From: Siphonodentalium dalli
Taxonomy: Eukaryota > Mollusca > Scaphopoda > Gadilida > Siphonodentaliidae
Assembly (NCBI GenBank): GCA_032622095.1
Contig: CP136064.1
Span: 248,343,827 to 248,407,826 of the forward strand
Length of the DNA stretch: 64,000 bases
Reading direction: 5' to 3'
The position numbers were made by a program, and so were the translations under genes. A model generated the notes under the pieces. The model was not told the origin of the DNA. It worked only from the letters and a program-made list of their open reading frames with translations, and did not search any database. Below are positions 52,158 to 63,345 of this stretch, piece by piece (positions within the stretch are counted from its first letter, which is position 1; each line of letters starts with the position of its first letter).

Positions 52158-53811
52158 TGACCCTTCTTAAAGTGAAATGTCCACTTGCTGAGTTCCATTG
52201 TTAGTAAATTTAATAACAAAGATGCAACAAGTACCAATTTCATTGAAATTCATATGATTTATAATGTGACTAGTGTATTATACCTGGCATCTTTCATGAG
52301 CAGAGGTGGTACAAAATAGTTATCATGCTGTTATGTATTCATGCCAGGTTTGACTTTGATCTACATGGCGAATCAGCATTAGAGACCGAAGCCGCCATCG
52401 CACGCCGCCGCCGCCAGCCATGTTGGCCACAAGCTGCCGCCAGCCATATTATCTCTAACGCCAAGCCACATGAAAAAATCTTCGCTGCCGGAATTGTAAA
52501 ATGGCTGAGCTGTGTGCATGGGCTTATATGTCAAGCACAACAGTACTGTGAATCGCAAAGAACTAAATCGCATTGCCTATATTTTGGCATACTCGCATGG
52601 ACACGGCATGGTTGTTATATTATCAGAACAACTGGGCTATGTTGAATAGACTATTCCATTGCATGCTTTCATACAACTGAATGGGAGCATCCATTCATTA
52701 TTGATGGTGTTAAAGTATAAATTGTTTATTTCGACATGACTCAGTCTCAGACATCATTGGCATTTGTCAATATATGCACATAACCTGTAGAAGAGAATAG
52801 AAAATAGTTTGAAATATTATATCATTACTATCGGATTAATCATTCAATGATTCATGCATATATATCACAAGATGCCAGTGATGATCTAGCAGTCTGAAGT
52901 CGACAGAAGTCCTAATGTAACTTATACCGATTAGATGGGAAACTACATATATAGTACATCCATGCCAGTCCTTCGTGTAATTTCGCCATAATGGAAAAGC
53001 CCAACACAAAAAAGAGCACATATGGTCTGGAATTCTACCGGTTCACCACAAATGCTAAAAAAAATGGCGTATATTACTGGGAATTAGGAAAATTTCGGAA
53101 TGAAAATACGCTGAATTATAACGTTTCAGCCGGCTGAGCTGCTATATTTCATCAGCCACGAACGTCGCTACTGAGCCGGCTTAGCTAGCTAACCAGCCAC
53201 GAAATTGGTTGAGCCAGCCACGAAAACTATTTGTCGTGGCTTCGGGGTCTAATCAGCATCAAAGTTATGTTATTGCAGACATCGATGTATCAAAACGATA
53301 TTCACAAAGGTTTATATTGATCTATTTTGCTACGGTAGTTATAGAGTAATGGCTATTCTCTTCCAGTTGTGTTGTGTCATATTGCCAAAAAGCAATATCA
53401 GAATGAACCATGACCCAGTGAATTACTTGTATAATCATATTATATGAATACTAACATGTGCCATATTTTTTTAGATGATGGACCCTAATATGAAACAATC
53501 CATGCAGACATAAAATGACCCATTCTCAGTCCCAAGTTACCCAGAATGCACAAGTACATTTACACACCAATTATTCGCCCAGTGATTATGGAAAATTTAA
53601 TTGCCCATGCGAATATGAGAAATCACAATGCCTAGGCAGATTTAGGACCAAGCAAATGTTACTCAGGAGATGAAGATATTGATAAAATTACTTTCCTAAT
53701 ATTCTCAAAAGTCGATATATCAATTGAATTTGAGAAGTCAAAATTATGTAATACAATGTATTTATCCAATCATCAAGAGTAGAAGACTATAACAAAACTT
53801 TTGTTTCAATG
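52158..53811. other. Intergenic, no gene recognised
   Basis: A frame at 52325-52645 contains an Arg/Ala-rich piece and has no family resemblance. CAGCCACGAA recurs at 53153, 53201 and 53228. Nothing else stands out. Confidence 0.4.
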
Positions 53812-54270
53812 TACAAGCCTGAGTTTAGTGTGTCTGCATTTGCAGAATGAGGTCCCCAGAGGGTGAATTTAGTGATGCTATCCCGCACAGTGGGGCATCA
53901 CCAAATTCATCCTCCTGGGACCTCATTCTGCATGGCCTCATCTCCTATGGGAGACATAGATTCAGACTGAAGTTCACAAATGGTGAATGTTGTGATGTAC
54001 ACCCATTTGGAACCTTGATTATGCAATGTGTCGTCTGCCAATTTGGGGATATAGAGAAACTAAACTAAAAAAGAAATAGAATCGTAAGTTTCTATAGAAA
54101 TTTAATAATGAAGAAACTTTCTGGAGAAGATGAGGCCCAAGCAGAATGAGGTCCCCAGAAGGGTGAATTTAGTGATGCTAGCCTACTATGCGGGATAGTA
54201 TCACTAAATTCACCCTCTGGGAACCTCATTCTGCAAATGACAAGCTATTATCAGGCTTGCCAACATAATG
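53812..54270. mobile_element. hAT-like MITE, GCCTGA family
   Basis: It begins CAAGCCTGAGTTTAGTG and ends TATCAGGCTTG. Between are four GAATGAGGTCCCCAGA-type arms and an internal GGGAGACATAGA block. It is one of the most complete copies. Confidence 0.7.
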
Positions 54271-54321
54271 CCATGGAAAATATCTATGAATTTTGTGAAA
54301 TTCTGATTTATTGCTTCCTCA

Positions 54322-54508
54322 ATATCGACTCCTTAGCCACAGCAGAATTATGGGTAACTTTTCAGGATTTAGTCGGAAATATGGCTTGTTGCCATTCATC
54401 AGAAAGCTCTCAGTGAGAGCTTTCTGATGAATGGTAACAAGCCATATTTCCGACTAAATCCTGAAAAGTTACCCATAATTCTGCTGTGGTTAAGGAGTCG
54501 ATTATTTA
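54322..54508. mobile_element. Mariner-type hairpin MITE, ends trimmed
   Basis: ATCGACTCCTTAGCCACAGC and its near-inverse bracket a palindrome with GGATTTAGTCGGAAATATGG. The outer CAGTAATG ends are missing. Confidence 0.7.
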
Positions 54509-55067
54509 ATACATGAATGAATTTTATATTCTTTGTTAGCCTGTTTTTGGTTGAAAACTGATTTTATCATTAAAACGTCATGCCTCTTATTATTTGTCAA
54601 TACTTTAATCCTGCTGGGTGTCACATAAAATTACTTGAAGATGATATCAGTGTTTCAAACTTAAATGGACATGGCTCAATCGAGCTTCCAAATTCTATCT
54701 ATGTAATTTGGAAGATAGATAGGTTGAAAAATTGCACGAAATATTGATACACAGGCCTCTTATGATCTGAAAAATACTTGCCATGGTCACAGCCATTTTC
54801 CAGCTGTTTTCAAGTTTTCGCACAAAAGTGAAAGAAATGATCTTTAGTTTTACCGTATCAGGAATAGACTAACGCAGAACAATCTTTTCTGTTCCATGCT
54901 GTGCACATGGTTGTGTTTTGCTTGGGATGCAAACATTGTCTTTAAAGTTGTTTTATTTTATGACTTCAATGCGTATTTCTGGGACATATAATGATTGTAG
55001 AAAGGTAGTTCAAGTATTTATCGACCTATTTCGATACCGGAAAAAAATTCAAAAGTGACTATTATTA

Positions 55068-55280
55068 CAGTAATGCCCAAATTAATCGACTCCATAACCA
55101 CAGCAGAATTATTGGTAATTTTTAAGGATTAAGTCGGAAATATGGCTTGTTGCCATTCAATGGAAAGCTCTCCCCGAGAGCTTTCCGATGAATGGCAACA
55201 AGCCATATTTCCGACTAAATCCTGAAAAATTACCCATAATTCTGCTGTGGTAATGGAGTCGATTAATTAGGGCATTACTG
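55068..55280. mobile_element. Mariner-type hairpin MITE with TA target site
   Basis: It starts CAGTAATGCCCAAATTAATC and ends GATTAATTAGGGCATTACTG, flanked by TA (55066-55067 and 55281-55282). Confidence 0.8.
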
Positions 55281-55365
55281 TATGTATATTTTGGAGAACT
55301 TTAAGGTTTTGGTCTAACATACATCCCCCATTTAGATTTGATTGTATCTATAAATAGATGACTAA

Positions 55366-55732
55366 GTGTCCGTTCAGACGACCACGATTCAATCGTAAGT
55401 GGATGAATCGGGCCCGACGAGATCGTGGATAGTTTGTTCAGACGATTGCGATCTCGTCGTACATTATGATATCGTAGGTTGTTCCTAAAGCATGTGATTG
55501 ACTACCCTACAGTCATTTCCAGCTACAATTTTTACGTACACACAACTGCGATTACGTCGCAAGTAGAGGTAACCAAGGATACGCCATGATTTCGCATCTA
55601 AAATCAAACAGTGCTTGATATTATATTTTGACCTACGATTTTGATGTGAGCATGCGCAGTCCAATTACCGGTTACTTCCTACGACGGAAATCTTTCCACT
55701 TACGATTGTATCGTGGTTGTCTGAACGTTCAC
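55366..55732. mobile_element. PIF/Harbinger-type MITE with TAA duplication
   Basis: TAA is at 55363-55365 and 55733-55735. The ends are GTGTCCGTTCAGACGACCAC and, complemented, GTGAACGTTCAGACAACCAC, and they match for about 38 bp. A 3-bp TWA duplication is typical of Harbinger elements. Confidence 0.75.
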
Positions 55733-55768
55733 TAAGGGATATGAAGAATAGGATCACTAATATTCTCA

Positions 55769-55971
55769 AGCCTGCAAATAGTCACCAACTTTAACTGGGG
55801 AACTTCAATCTGATTCCTGGTCTCCCATAGCATTTGAGACCTATTAAAACAGAATGAGGTTCCCAGATGGTGAATTTGCTGATGCTAGCCCACAGTGCGA
55901 GAGAGTGTCACTAAATTCACCCTCTGGGGACCTCACTCTGCAAATGACAGACACACAATTTGCAGGCTTGA
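55769..55971. mobile_element. hAT-like MITE, GCCTGA family, internally deleted
   Basis: It starts CAAGCCTGCAAATAGTC and ends CAATTTGCAGGCTTG. Only the right arms remain (GAATGAGGTTCCCAGATGG and inverse). Confidence 0.6.
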
Positions 55972-55979
55972 TAGGATAG

Positions 55980-56365
55980 TTAACCCTTTCATCACGTGGA
56001 GCTTGCACAACATTAAAGACCATGTGCCAATGCATTCTCTTATATATGCGAGTCAACCATAGGTTGCCTCGCATATATATGAGAATGCATTGGCCTCATA
56101 ATTTTTTATAAATTTTTCATACAATCTTTAACAATTTTTATCTTTTTAAATCATTTTTTTCTTACATTCTAATTTTTTCTTACATTCTATAAAAAAAATT
56201 ATAAAATTTTTTTATATTCTCACTGATATTATTGGAACAATTTTATCAATTTTTATCATTTTTTCTTACATTCTTTAACAAATTTTATCAATTTTTATTA
56301 TTTTTTATTACATTCTTTAACAATTTTTTGTCAATTTTTTCACTTTTTCTTTCATTCTTTAAGTA
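55980..56365. mobile_element. TTAACCC MITE with T-rich tandem tail
   Basis: TTAACCCTTTCATCACGTGG opens the element, followed by a CCAATGCATTC hairpin (56027-56093) and about five copies of a TTTTTCTTACATTCTTTAAC-like unit (56100-56365). The same text in inverse appears in other copies at 940-1020 and 43510-43565. Confidence 0.6.
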
Positions 56366-56957
56366 GGGAAATAGGTTTGTTCGGACTCAATTATGCTCCT
56401 GTTTGTGTGAAAACATAACACAATTATTTCATAGCAATTAAAACTTTCCCTACAGTTTGAACACAAATAAAAGGTTTGAATGCGTGGGGTTTCAGGACCA
56501 TAAACGCAGACCTGAGAAACTGGAAACTACTTTGCAAGGACTAACCGTCATTGTCTCAATAAAATTATATTTTACTCCCTCAAATGTCGCTCAAAAAGAC
56601 TTGAGTAGATGGTGATCAACTTTATTGTGTAGAAAACATTGACAGTTTTTATTGCAAGAGACAATATACATATATAATGTTGAAGTGATAGATATGGCTT
56701 GCAAATCGTCTAGGTAACCTTTATATGGATCTGACATGGGTCTATATTAGGCCAATACTATAACAAATGCTAGATTTACATCCCTTTCCAGACCCTATGT
56801 TTAGTCCCTCCTCAATTTTTTTTTATTTGGATATCTTGCATGTAAACTTTTTTCTCATGCCTTAACCCTTCCATGACTGGATTGGCGATATGGAGATAAT
56901 GTCAGATAAGGATCTTCATAGTGTATGATAAATAATTGTGACCCAAAACCAGACCTA

Positions 56958-57295
56958 CCCCTTTAAAGGTACTCAATCTGATTCGATGGTCCCCATATAC
57001 AACATTTTTATAAATGCCGCTTCACTTATCTGAATCGATTAATTACAACAAAATAATGCTAACCATGGTCAACTATATTATAAAATTGCCCGAAACGTGT
57101 TATTTATCAACATGTTGTTCAATGAAATTTGGCCTTATTATCAACACAAAGCCTCTTTGAATTTAGAGTTATCCATCTTCATCCGCAATTTGGTCCAAGA
57201 CCGTCAGCTTGTCCACTTTTTACTGGGCCACTAATAGGTCTCGATGGTGAAAAATAATAGATTTCAAATAGATATCTAATAACTTTGAGCTTTGA
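56958..57295 (+). repeat. Dispersed repeat, inverse copy of 7320-7690
   Basis: It starts CTTTAAAGGTACTCAATCTG and includes CAACATGTTGTTCAATGAA and AATTTGGTCCAAGACCGTC. It is the complement of the intron 4 copy. Confidence 0.7.
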
Positions 57296-57560
57296 TGGGT
57301 GGGTTCCTCGACTCGAATCAAATATTTTTTACCCCCCGAATCCAAATAAATAGTAATTGAGGGGCACTTAATCAGATTATGCATCTTTATGAGCACTCTC
57401 TATAGTAACTCTATTCATCAGATCACATCAAGTCACTGCATCTGTAATAACCCTTTGGCCGTAAGTCAAGCGCATATGTCAAAGTTACTTAGAACGACAA
57501 GCATAGTTCAAACAGCGAAAGAATGAGAGAAGAGTTATTCGTACTAATTATGTAGCAGCC

Positions 57561-57999
57561 TCATTTTTTCTTGTCAGCTGGTTGCTCTTGATAAACCTTT
57601 ACAAACTCTGCATACTCAATCTTTTTGTCAGCATCCCTGACCCAATAGATCAGGAGATCTGAGATTTTACAGGCTCTGATATTGAGTTCACTGTCGGCCT
57701 TCACTGCAGCAATCAGTTCCTCCTTTGTTAGGAACCCACTGTTATCCGTATCTAATGTCTTAAACACGCCCATCATGTTATTAGCGACTTTGTAGTTGCC
57801 CCAGACTCGGAGGAACTCCTCGTATTGGATTTTTCCATCGTCGTCCTCTTTGGCCAGATAGACCAAGAGATCTGCAATTTTTTCAGCCTCAACGTCGATC
57901 TTGGCATCGGCTTTTGTGGCATCCATGAGCTCCGTTCTTGTCAGGAACCCGCTCTTGTCAGCATCAAGGATTTCAAAGGCTTTTCGCATAGCGATTTCC
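57561..57999 (-). CDS. EF-hand protein, terminal exon
   Basis: The acceptor is TTTCTTACAG (complement of 58000-58009). It encodes EIAMRKAFEILDADKSGF onward to KKK and TGA (complement of 57561-57563). Both halves show the same order of strong and weak EF loops. Confidence 0.93.
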
Positions 58000-60888
58000 C
58001 TGTAAGAAATTTAAGATTATATTTTTTTACAGTTTTGTCATTCATTTAATCATGGGCCTGGAAATATTGTTATGTTCAAGCCTGAATATATTATGTCTGA
58101 CATTTGCAGAATGAGATCCTTCTGGGAAGTATCTATAGCCTCAAATTAACATTGTTTTTAGTTACTTTTTTCAAATGCATAATCGAGGTGACTAATGGGT
58201 GAACATCACCAACTTCAACTGGGGAACTTCAATCCAATCCTTGGTCTCCCATAGCAGTTGAGGCCTAAGCAGATTGAGGTTCATAGAGTGTGAATTTGTG
58301 AACAACTGCAGATAGCATCACAAAATTCACCCTCTGGGCACCTCATTCTGCAAATGTCAGACACACTATATCCAGACTTGGCTATGTGTAAATGCCACAC
58401 AATATCCGAAACTACATCAACAAGCCAACACTTTGTTTACAAACATATTGTCTACAGCACAGGCCTTCTAAACGGTGAGTGATAAATAATTAAAATATAT
58501 TTAATTATTTATCACTCACTGTTTAGAAGGCCTGTGGTCTATGGGCTTCTAAAGGATTTTTTATAGCCAAAATATAACAGACACAAAAACTGAATTATCA
58601 TTGAATATAATATTGGTATATAATAACACCTTCGCATAAAAGAATAACTTTCATATTGATATTTCTCCTCATACTTAATCCTTAAAACTCAGTGTTTGTC
58701 AAATATAAATGACAATTTTCAAATTTGAGTAGATAACTCCAGGTTAACAGAATTTGCTTCTTTTTATGTTTACCCATACCACAGTATGGTAAACATAGTG
58801 TCGTTGCCCGGATTGACCACTCGTCGCTGGTCCGTCTGTCTGTCCGTCTGTCTGTCCGTCTGTCCGTCTGTCCGTCTGTCTGTCCGTAGACACTTTACGA
58901 GTAATGCGATAACTCTAACATTTTCTATCCGATCGGAACCAAAAAATACGGATCGAGTTCGAATTTGGGTTTGATCCGAGTTTTTGTTACAGAGTTATGG
59001 CCCTTTTTCGACTTAGAATTGACGCATTCTGCCATAACTCGAACATTTTTAATCTGATTGGAAACAAATTTGGTCTGTTAGTTTCACAGCCCAAAATACA
59101 GATCGAGTTCGAATATGGGTTTGATCCGATTTATTTTAAAGGAGTTATGACCCTTTTTCGAAGAAAAAAAATCAATTTAAAAAAAAAAATTACTTTTAAC
59201 TTTTATAATAATAATAAAAAAAATGTCATTTGTTTTCATTTAGATATTGATGATTATGATAAAAGTTGATAAAAAGATTTCCAATGTGGACCTTTAATTT
59301 TTTTAAATAATTAAAAAGTTTTTAAGTTAAACAAATTTGAAAAACTAACACCATTATAACTCTGCCAAGGGTACCCCGAATCACCACACCAAATTTGATT
59401 AAATCGGTCCAAAATCTTGTGTTATGTACTGGTAAATCTGTTTGGAGCAACATTAAATCCAATTCACCAATTGCCTTTGGACAACTTAGCTATTGATAAG
59501 GCTATATTATTTTCTGATGTCTCTTATGCCAATGTGCAAATAATCTGATAAAGAAGGCTACATGTATGGTATCTAATTTAAAATAAAGATTCAACAATAA
59601 ACATCACATGATATTAACAGTAGACATCTCTGCTGCAGAGTTATATCTTCAGATGGTCTGATATCATTATAATTGTTATTGGTTTAATAGAGGTCAGTGT
59701 TCAACATAAACAATTCCTGTGATATTTTGACAGCTCTGCTATATAATTGATATTAATGGGTCAGTGGTGAGGTTGCTTATCTGTATACTAGGACACATTA
59801 TTATTGTAAACTTAAATTGGACTCTCTTAACCCAAGTATTCCATGTCCAGGTCACACCTAAACATTTAACCCATGGGCTTGCTGGCTGTGGTGGTTTAGC
59901 ATTACAGATCCTGTACCAGTGCATTCTCTTATATAAATGCCAGTGACCCATAAATTCCAATAATTTGTGTTATGTTCATTTGTCTATAATAGTACATAAC
60001 AGTATACTCTATAATTCAACACCAAAACTCTCATTTATCCGATCATATGAAATTTTTATCGCCAAGGTATGGGTTAACATCTGCCGATCGTGATCGGCCT
60101 CTCGTTTTTTTTGTATTCTTAAAATTATATACATGGGTTTAATGCCAATAAATTAAATTTGTTCATTACGGATGTGACACATATGAACCAGGGTACCAAT
60201 AAGTGTGTCTGTCATTTGCAGAATGAGGTCCCCATAAGGGTAAATTTAGTGATGCTATCTTGCATGGGGGGCTAGAATCACCAAATTCATCCTCTGGGAA
60301 TCTCATTCTGCTGAGGCCTCAACTGCTATGGGAGACATAAGGATCAGATTGAAGTTCCCCATTTGAAGTTGGTGATGTTCACCTATTATAGTCACCTCGA
60401 TTATGTATTTTATATTCTGCAAATTAGGAGGTATATAAATGGAACAGAAGGTAAAAAGTATCTAAAAACAATTTGAATTTGAGACTATAGATACTTCCCA
60501 GAAGATGAGGCCTAAGCAGAATGAGGTCCCCCAGAGGGTGAATTTAGTATGTTAGCCCACTGTGCGGGATGGCATCATTAAATTCATCCTCTGGGAACCT
60601 CATTCTGCAAATGACAGACATATTATTTATGTGAAATACAATAAAACTCACCATGGTGACCATGAAACATGTGTGGAAATAAAATGAGTTTGTTCTCAAG
60701 TCCAACCTGAAACATGATGAATCATGAAGTTCCACCATTCCATTCTCTACCACTAATCTCACCGTTACATGATGATATGAATAAGAAACTTACTGATGAT
60801 CATATGTTGGAATGGCTTCCATGCATGTTTTGAATTCATCTTTGGAGATCTTGTTATCTTTGTTGGCATCAGTTTGTCTGAATATAGC
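57561..60888 (-). CDS. EF-hand calcium-binding protein, last two coding exons (5' partial)
   Basis: Exons 60888-60794 and 57999-57561 join in phase (CA + G), giving 177 residues to the stop. Loops on sight: DANKDNKISKDE in the first exon, DADKSGFLTRTE and DTDNSGFLTKEE in the second, all with Asp at position 1 and Glu at 12. Two weaker loops, KEDDDGKIQYEE and the short VRDADKKIEYAE, have lost ligands or residues. The second exon is an internal duplication: two blocks of about 65 residues, each a good loop followed by a weak one, with a shared SDLLIYW/ADLLVYL. The tail ends QPADKKK. It probably binds calcium in the cytosol as a buffer or sensor; I cannot assign it to calbindin, sarcoplasmic CaBP or another subfamily. 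Upstream coding is phase 0 and lies beyond 60900 or outside the window. Confidence 0.9.
58077..58381. mobile_element. hAT-like MITE, GCCTGA family
   Basis: CAAGCCTGAATATATTATG opens it and CACTATATCCAGACTTG closes it, in the intron of the EF-hand gene. CTGACATTTGCAGAATGAG and its inverse form the arms. Confidence 0.6.
58458..58536. repeat. Near-perfect 79-bp hairpin
   Basis: CACAGGCCTTCTAAACGGTG and CACTGTTTAGAAGGCCTGTG are inverse with one mismatch, and the AT-rich core (AATTAAAATATATTTAATT) completes the palindrome. No related copy was seen in the window. Confidence 0.8.
58765..59165 (+). repeat. Modular repeat family 1, copy
   Basis: It has the head hairpin (TTTACCCATACCACAGTATG), GTGTCGTTGCCCGGATTGAC, a GTCTGTCC microsatellite at 58830-58890 and two modules as at 8035. 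Confidence 0.75.
59866..60105. repeat. Fragments of two dispersed repeats
   Basis: TTTAACCCATGGGCTTGC to GTGCATTCTCTTATATAAAT (59866-59938) is a broken TTAACCC MITE end. TATCGCCAAGGTATGGGTTA (60058) is the repeat end also seen at 20240 and 48672. Confidence 0.5.
60205..60632. mobile_element. hAT-like MITE, GCCTGA family
   Basis: The arms GTCATTTGCAGAATGAGG (60220) and CCTCATTCTGCAAATGAC (60597) are exact inverses. It ends about 160 bp past the EF-hand internal exon donor, inside the intron. Confidence 0.65.
60794..60888 (-). CDS. EF-hand protein, internal exon
   Basis: It encodes AIFRQTDANKDNKISKDEFK and TCMEAIPTYDH. The acceptor AATTTCAG is the complement of 60889-60896 and the donor GTAAGT the complement of 60788-60793. 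It is one EF-hand with flanking helices. Confidence 0.92.
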
Positions 60889-61137
60889 CTGAAATTAAGA
60901 GTGCAAATAGTGATGTATATATTGATAAATATCTTTACTAAACCAGAATGAAACAATGTACACTTTAGTTAGTTTACATATCAGGATCTAATGAACCAAC
61001 ACATTGATTAGAATAGATAATATATATATTATCCAAATGTTAATTCATTTACATTTACATATGTTCATTTACAGCTTCTGTTAAAGGCCTAATTATTGTT
61101 TGAGTCCCTGGTTATTTCTATACAGAGTCAGTGTTAT

Positions 61138-61735
61138 TATGCCCCCGACTTGAAGTCGGCGGGTATATAGTCGACGTCTCCGTCCATACATCCGTCCGTA
61201 CGTCCGTCCGTACAAACATTTTGCATTATTGTTCAGCAACCGCTTGGCAGATTTAGCTGATATTTGGTATGGTGATAGAGCAGCATGGGGGAACAGCTAC
61301 ATGCATAGCGCGGGTTTCGTCCACCCATTTTCACCAGAGTTATGGCCCTTTTTTTACTTAGAAAATTCCATTTTTCTCTTGTTTTTTGGGTTTCCAGATG
61401 ATAGCGTGAGCTTTGGTGGTACGATTGCAAATCCCGTATTTTTGTGGATCAGTTATATGAAAATACATGTCAAGTGCGAATTTGGGTATGATCTGATGAT
61501 TTTTGCCAGAGTTATGGCCCTTTTTTCAACTTAGAAAATTTGAATTTTCGCTTGTTTTTGGGTTTCCCGATCGCTTGTTTTTGGGTTTCCGGAATTTCTA
61601 GAAGTGATGATTGTACAAACTTCTTTTGGAATGGTCATATAGACCTCCTCGGATATCCGCAGTTTCGTCCATGCTTAATCCGAATTGCTACGGTCGGGGG
61701 CAAATGCCACGCGACAGCGTACCTCTTGTTGACTA
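61138..61735 (+). repeat. Modular repeat family with TATGCCCCCG head
   Basis: The head TATGCCCCCGACTTGAAGTC and GGCGGGTATATAG form a hairpin, followed by ACATCCGTCCGTACGTCCGT. Modules contain AGTTATGGCCCTTTTTTNA and GGGTTTCC(A/C)GAT. It ends GGTCGGGGGCAAATGCC, an inverse of the head. Confidence 0.7.
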
Positions 61736-61739
61736 TTGT

Positions 61740-63030
61740 TGGCATGAAATAAAATTTAAAAAAAACATATACCACCAGGATACTGAACAGCTGGTGGCCT
61801 AGGAGTGTCCACCAAGTGATAGAGATTCTCAGATTCACCCCAAAACATCCCTCTTTTATTTACCCAAAATTCAAAACTAGGAGATAGAGTTATTCACCTT
61901 CCATCGAGAATAATAGACTGGCAGTACAGTCTAGGTCAAAATTATCCACAGAACCACAGGGAACACACGTCGGTACATCGAAGCATTGTATTCCTAATCG
62001 GGTACTTGGACAAATTTGTAGTATACTTCCAATAACTTAAAGGCCCACCTAATTTTCGAACCCCCAGATCACATATATAAAATATATGCCATATTATACA
62101 AGGACAGCTTGAGAACAAAACATGGCTCACATCTAGCGGTGACCCAAACTATCCACATGAGAAAAAGTTCTCCAATAAAAGCTGGCTGCAGGGTGCGCCA
62201 ATTGATTCAAATTCGAAATTTAACAGGGTGTACTGCTTGTGGCCATGTTTTCCCCGCAAATTTGATAGACTGATGGACAAAACCACTGAATCCGTTGAAT
62301 CAATATACATGTATACATGGATTAATGTATATGCATTGTTATACACAGTACTGGTATATAAAGGTACTGAAAATAACAATATTACTAGTATACACAAAAT
62401 AAACCATATATCATGGCTATGGGTTCTAATATCCGAATATGACAGCTGATAACTTGGTGTGAATTGAAGAGTGGTGGTGTCTCACGCATATCTAACCCTC
62501 CATGTTAGAAACATGCCATTAAATGTCATAAGTATAATCTAGCTTGAGGACAGAAGTTATCCATAAAAACCCCCCTTAATTCAACCAGGTCCTCGCGCGA
62601 TGTATGGTCGATCACATGATGATCTAGGGGGGATTAGAATTGTTGTATAAAACAGCACTGCATGTAAATATAAAATAAAATAGTGCTACATCTTATTACA
62701 GATTATTGCCATATATAATCAGTGACTATACAGACAGTCTGACAAAATAAAGTTTCAGTGACACTCTATCCGAAGAGGGGAATAATTCCATCTGTTACAG
62801 TCAATGGAGCAATTATGAATCTGGAAAGGTGAAATTTCTAAGTAATACTAGATATCGACATGACGCGATAACATATAACGTAAATGCAATATGGCCGCTG
62901 GCGACCATTTTTTCCTATAAAATTAAAAAAATATTTGATAGCTCTCATCTGATAGATCAATATCAAGATAAATATGAAGTTTAGTGATGATCGGATGAGT
63001 GAAGTGGACTGTGCTAAACGGTTTAGTAAT
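61740..63030. other. Intron or upstream region of the EF-hand gene
   Basis: No exon could be placed with confidence. The 6287-type dispersed repeat is at 62037-62110. The rest is AT-rich and featureless by eye. Confidence 0.4.
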
Positions 63031-63345
63031 GCTTAAAAAGATTTTTACCTTAATATTTTTATGTTCACTTTATAAACTTCACTGAGTCATCTTTGTCATG
63101 TATTGAGTTTGATATCTGTTGTTAACAGTTTATAAATCATGTATGTCTCATGTTTGTTATTTTAATTTATGTGTTTATTATCATTAAATAAAGTTGAATT
63201 CCTTAAAAAGATTCTTACCTCAATGTTTTTATGTTCACTTTATAAACTCCACTGAGTCATCTTTGTCATGTATTGAATTTGATATATTTTGTTAACAGTT
63301 CATAAATTATGTATGTCTCGTGTTCGTTATTATATTATATACACT
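63030..63345 (+). repeat. Tandem duplication, period about 177 bp
   Basis: TTTTATGTTCACTTTATAAA, ACTGAGTCATCTTTGTCATG and GTTAACAGTT occur at about 63057-63130 and again at 63229-63300, with scattered differences. No coding frame passes through. Confidence 0.75.

Noticed and set aside
52325-52645. 106-codon ORF as an intergenic gene
   Set aside because: No family resemblance, no splice context and a low-complexity Arg/Ala piece; likely chance.
61860-61930. Upstream EF-hand exon ending at the donor near 61892
   Set aside because: The frame needed for phase 0 has a stop close by, no ATG and no EF-hand residues.
63030-63345. First exon of the EF-hand gene in the duplicated region
   Set aside because: In the frame that joins to the known exon a TAA precedes the phrase, no ATG follows it, and the possible CAG acceptor leaves the stop inside.
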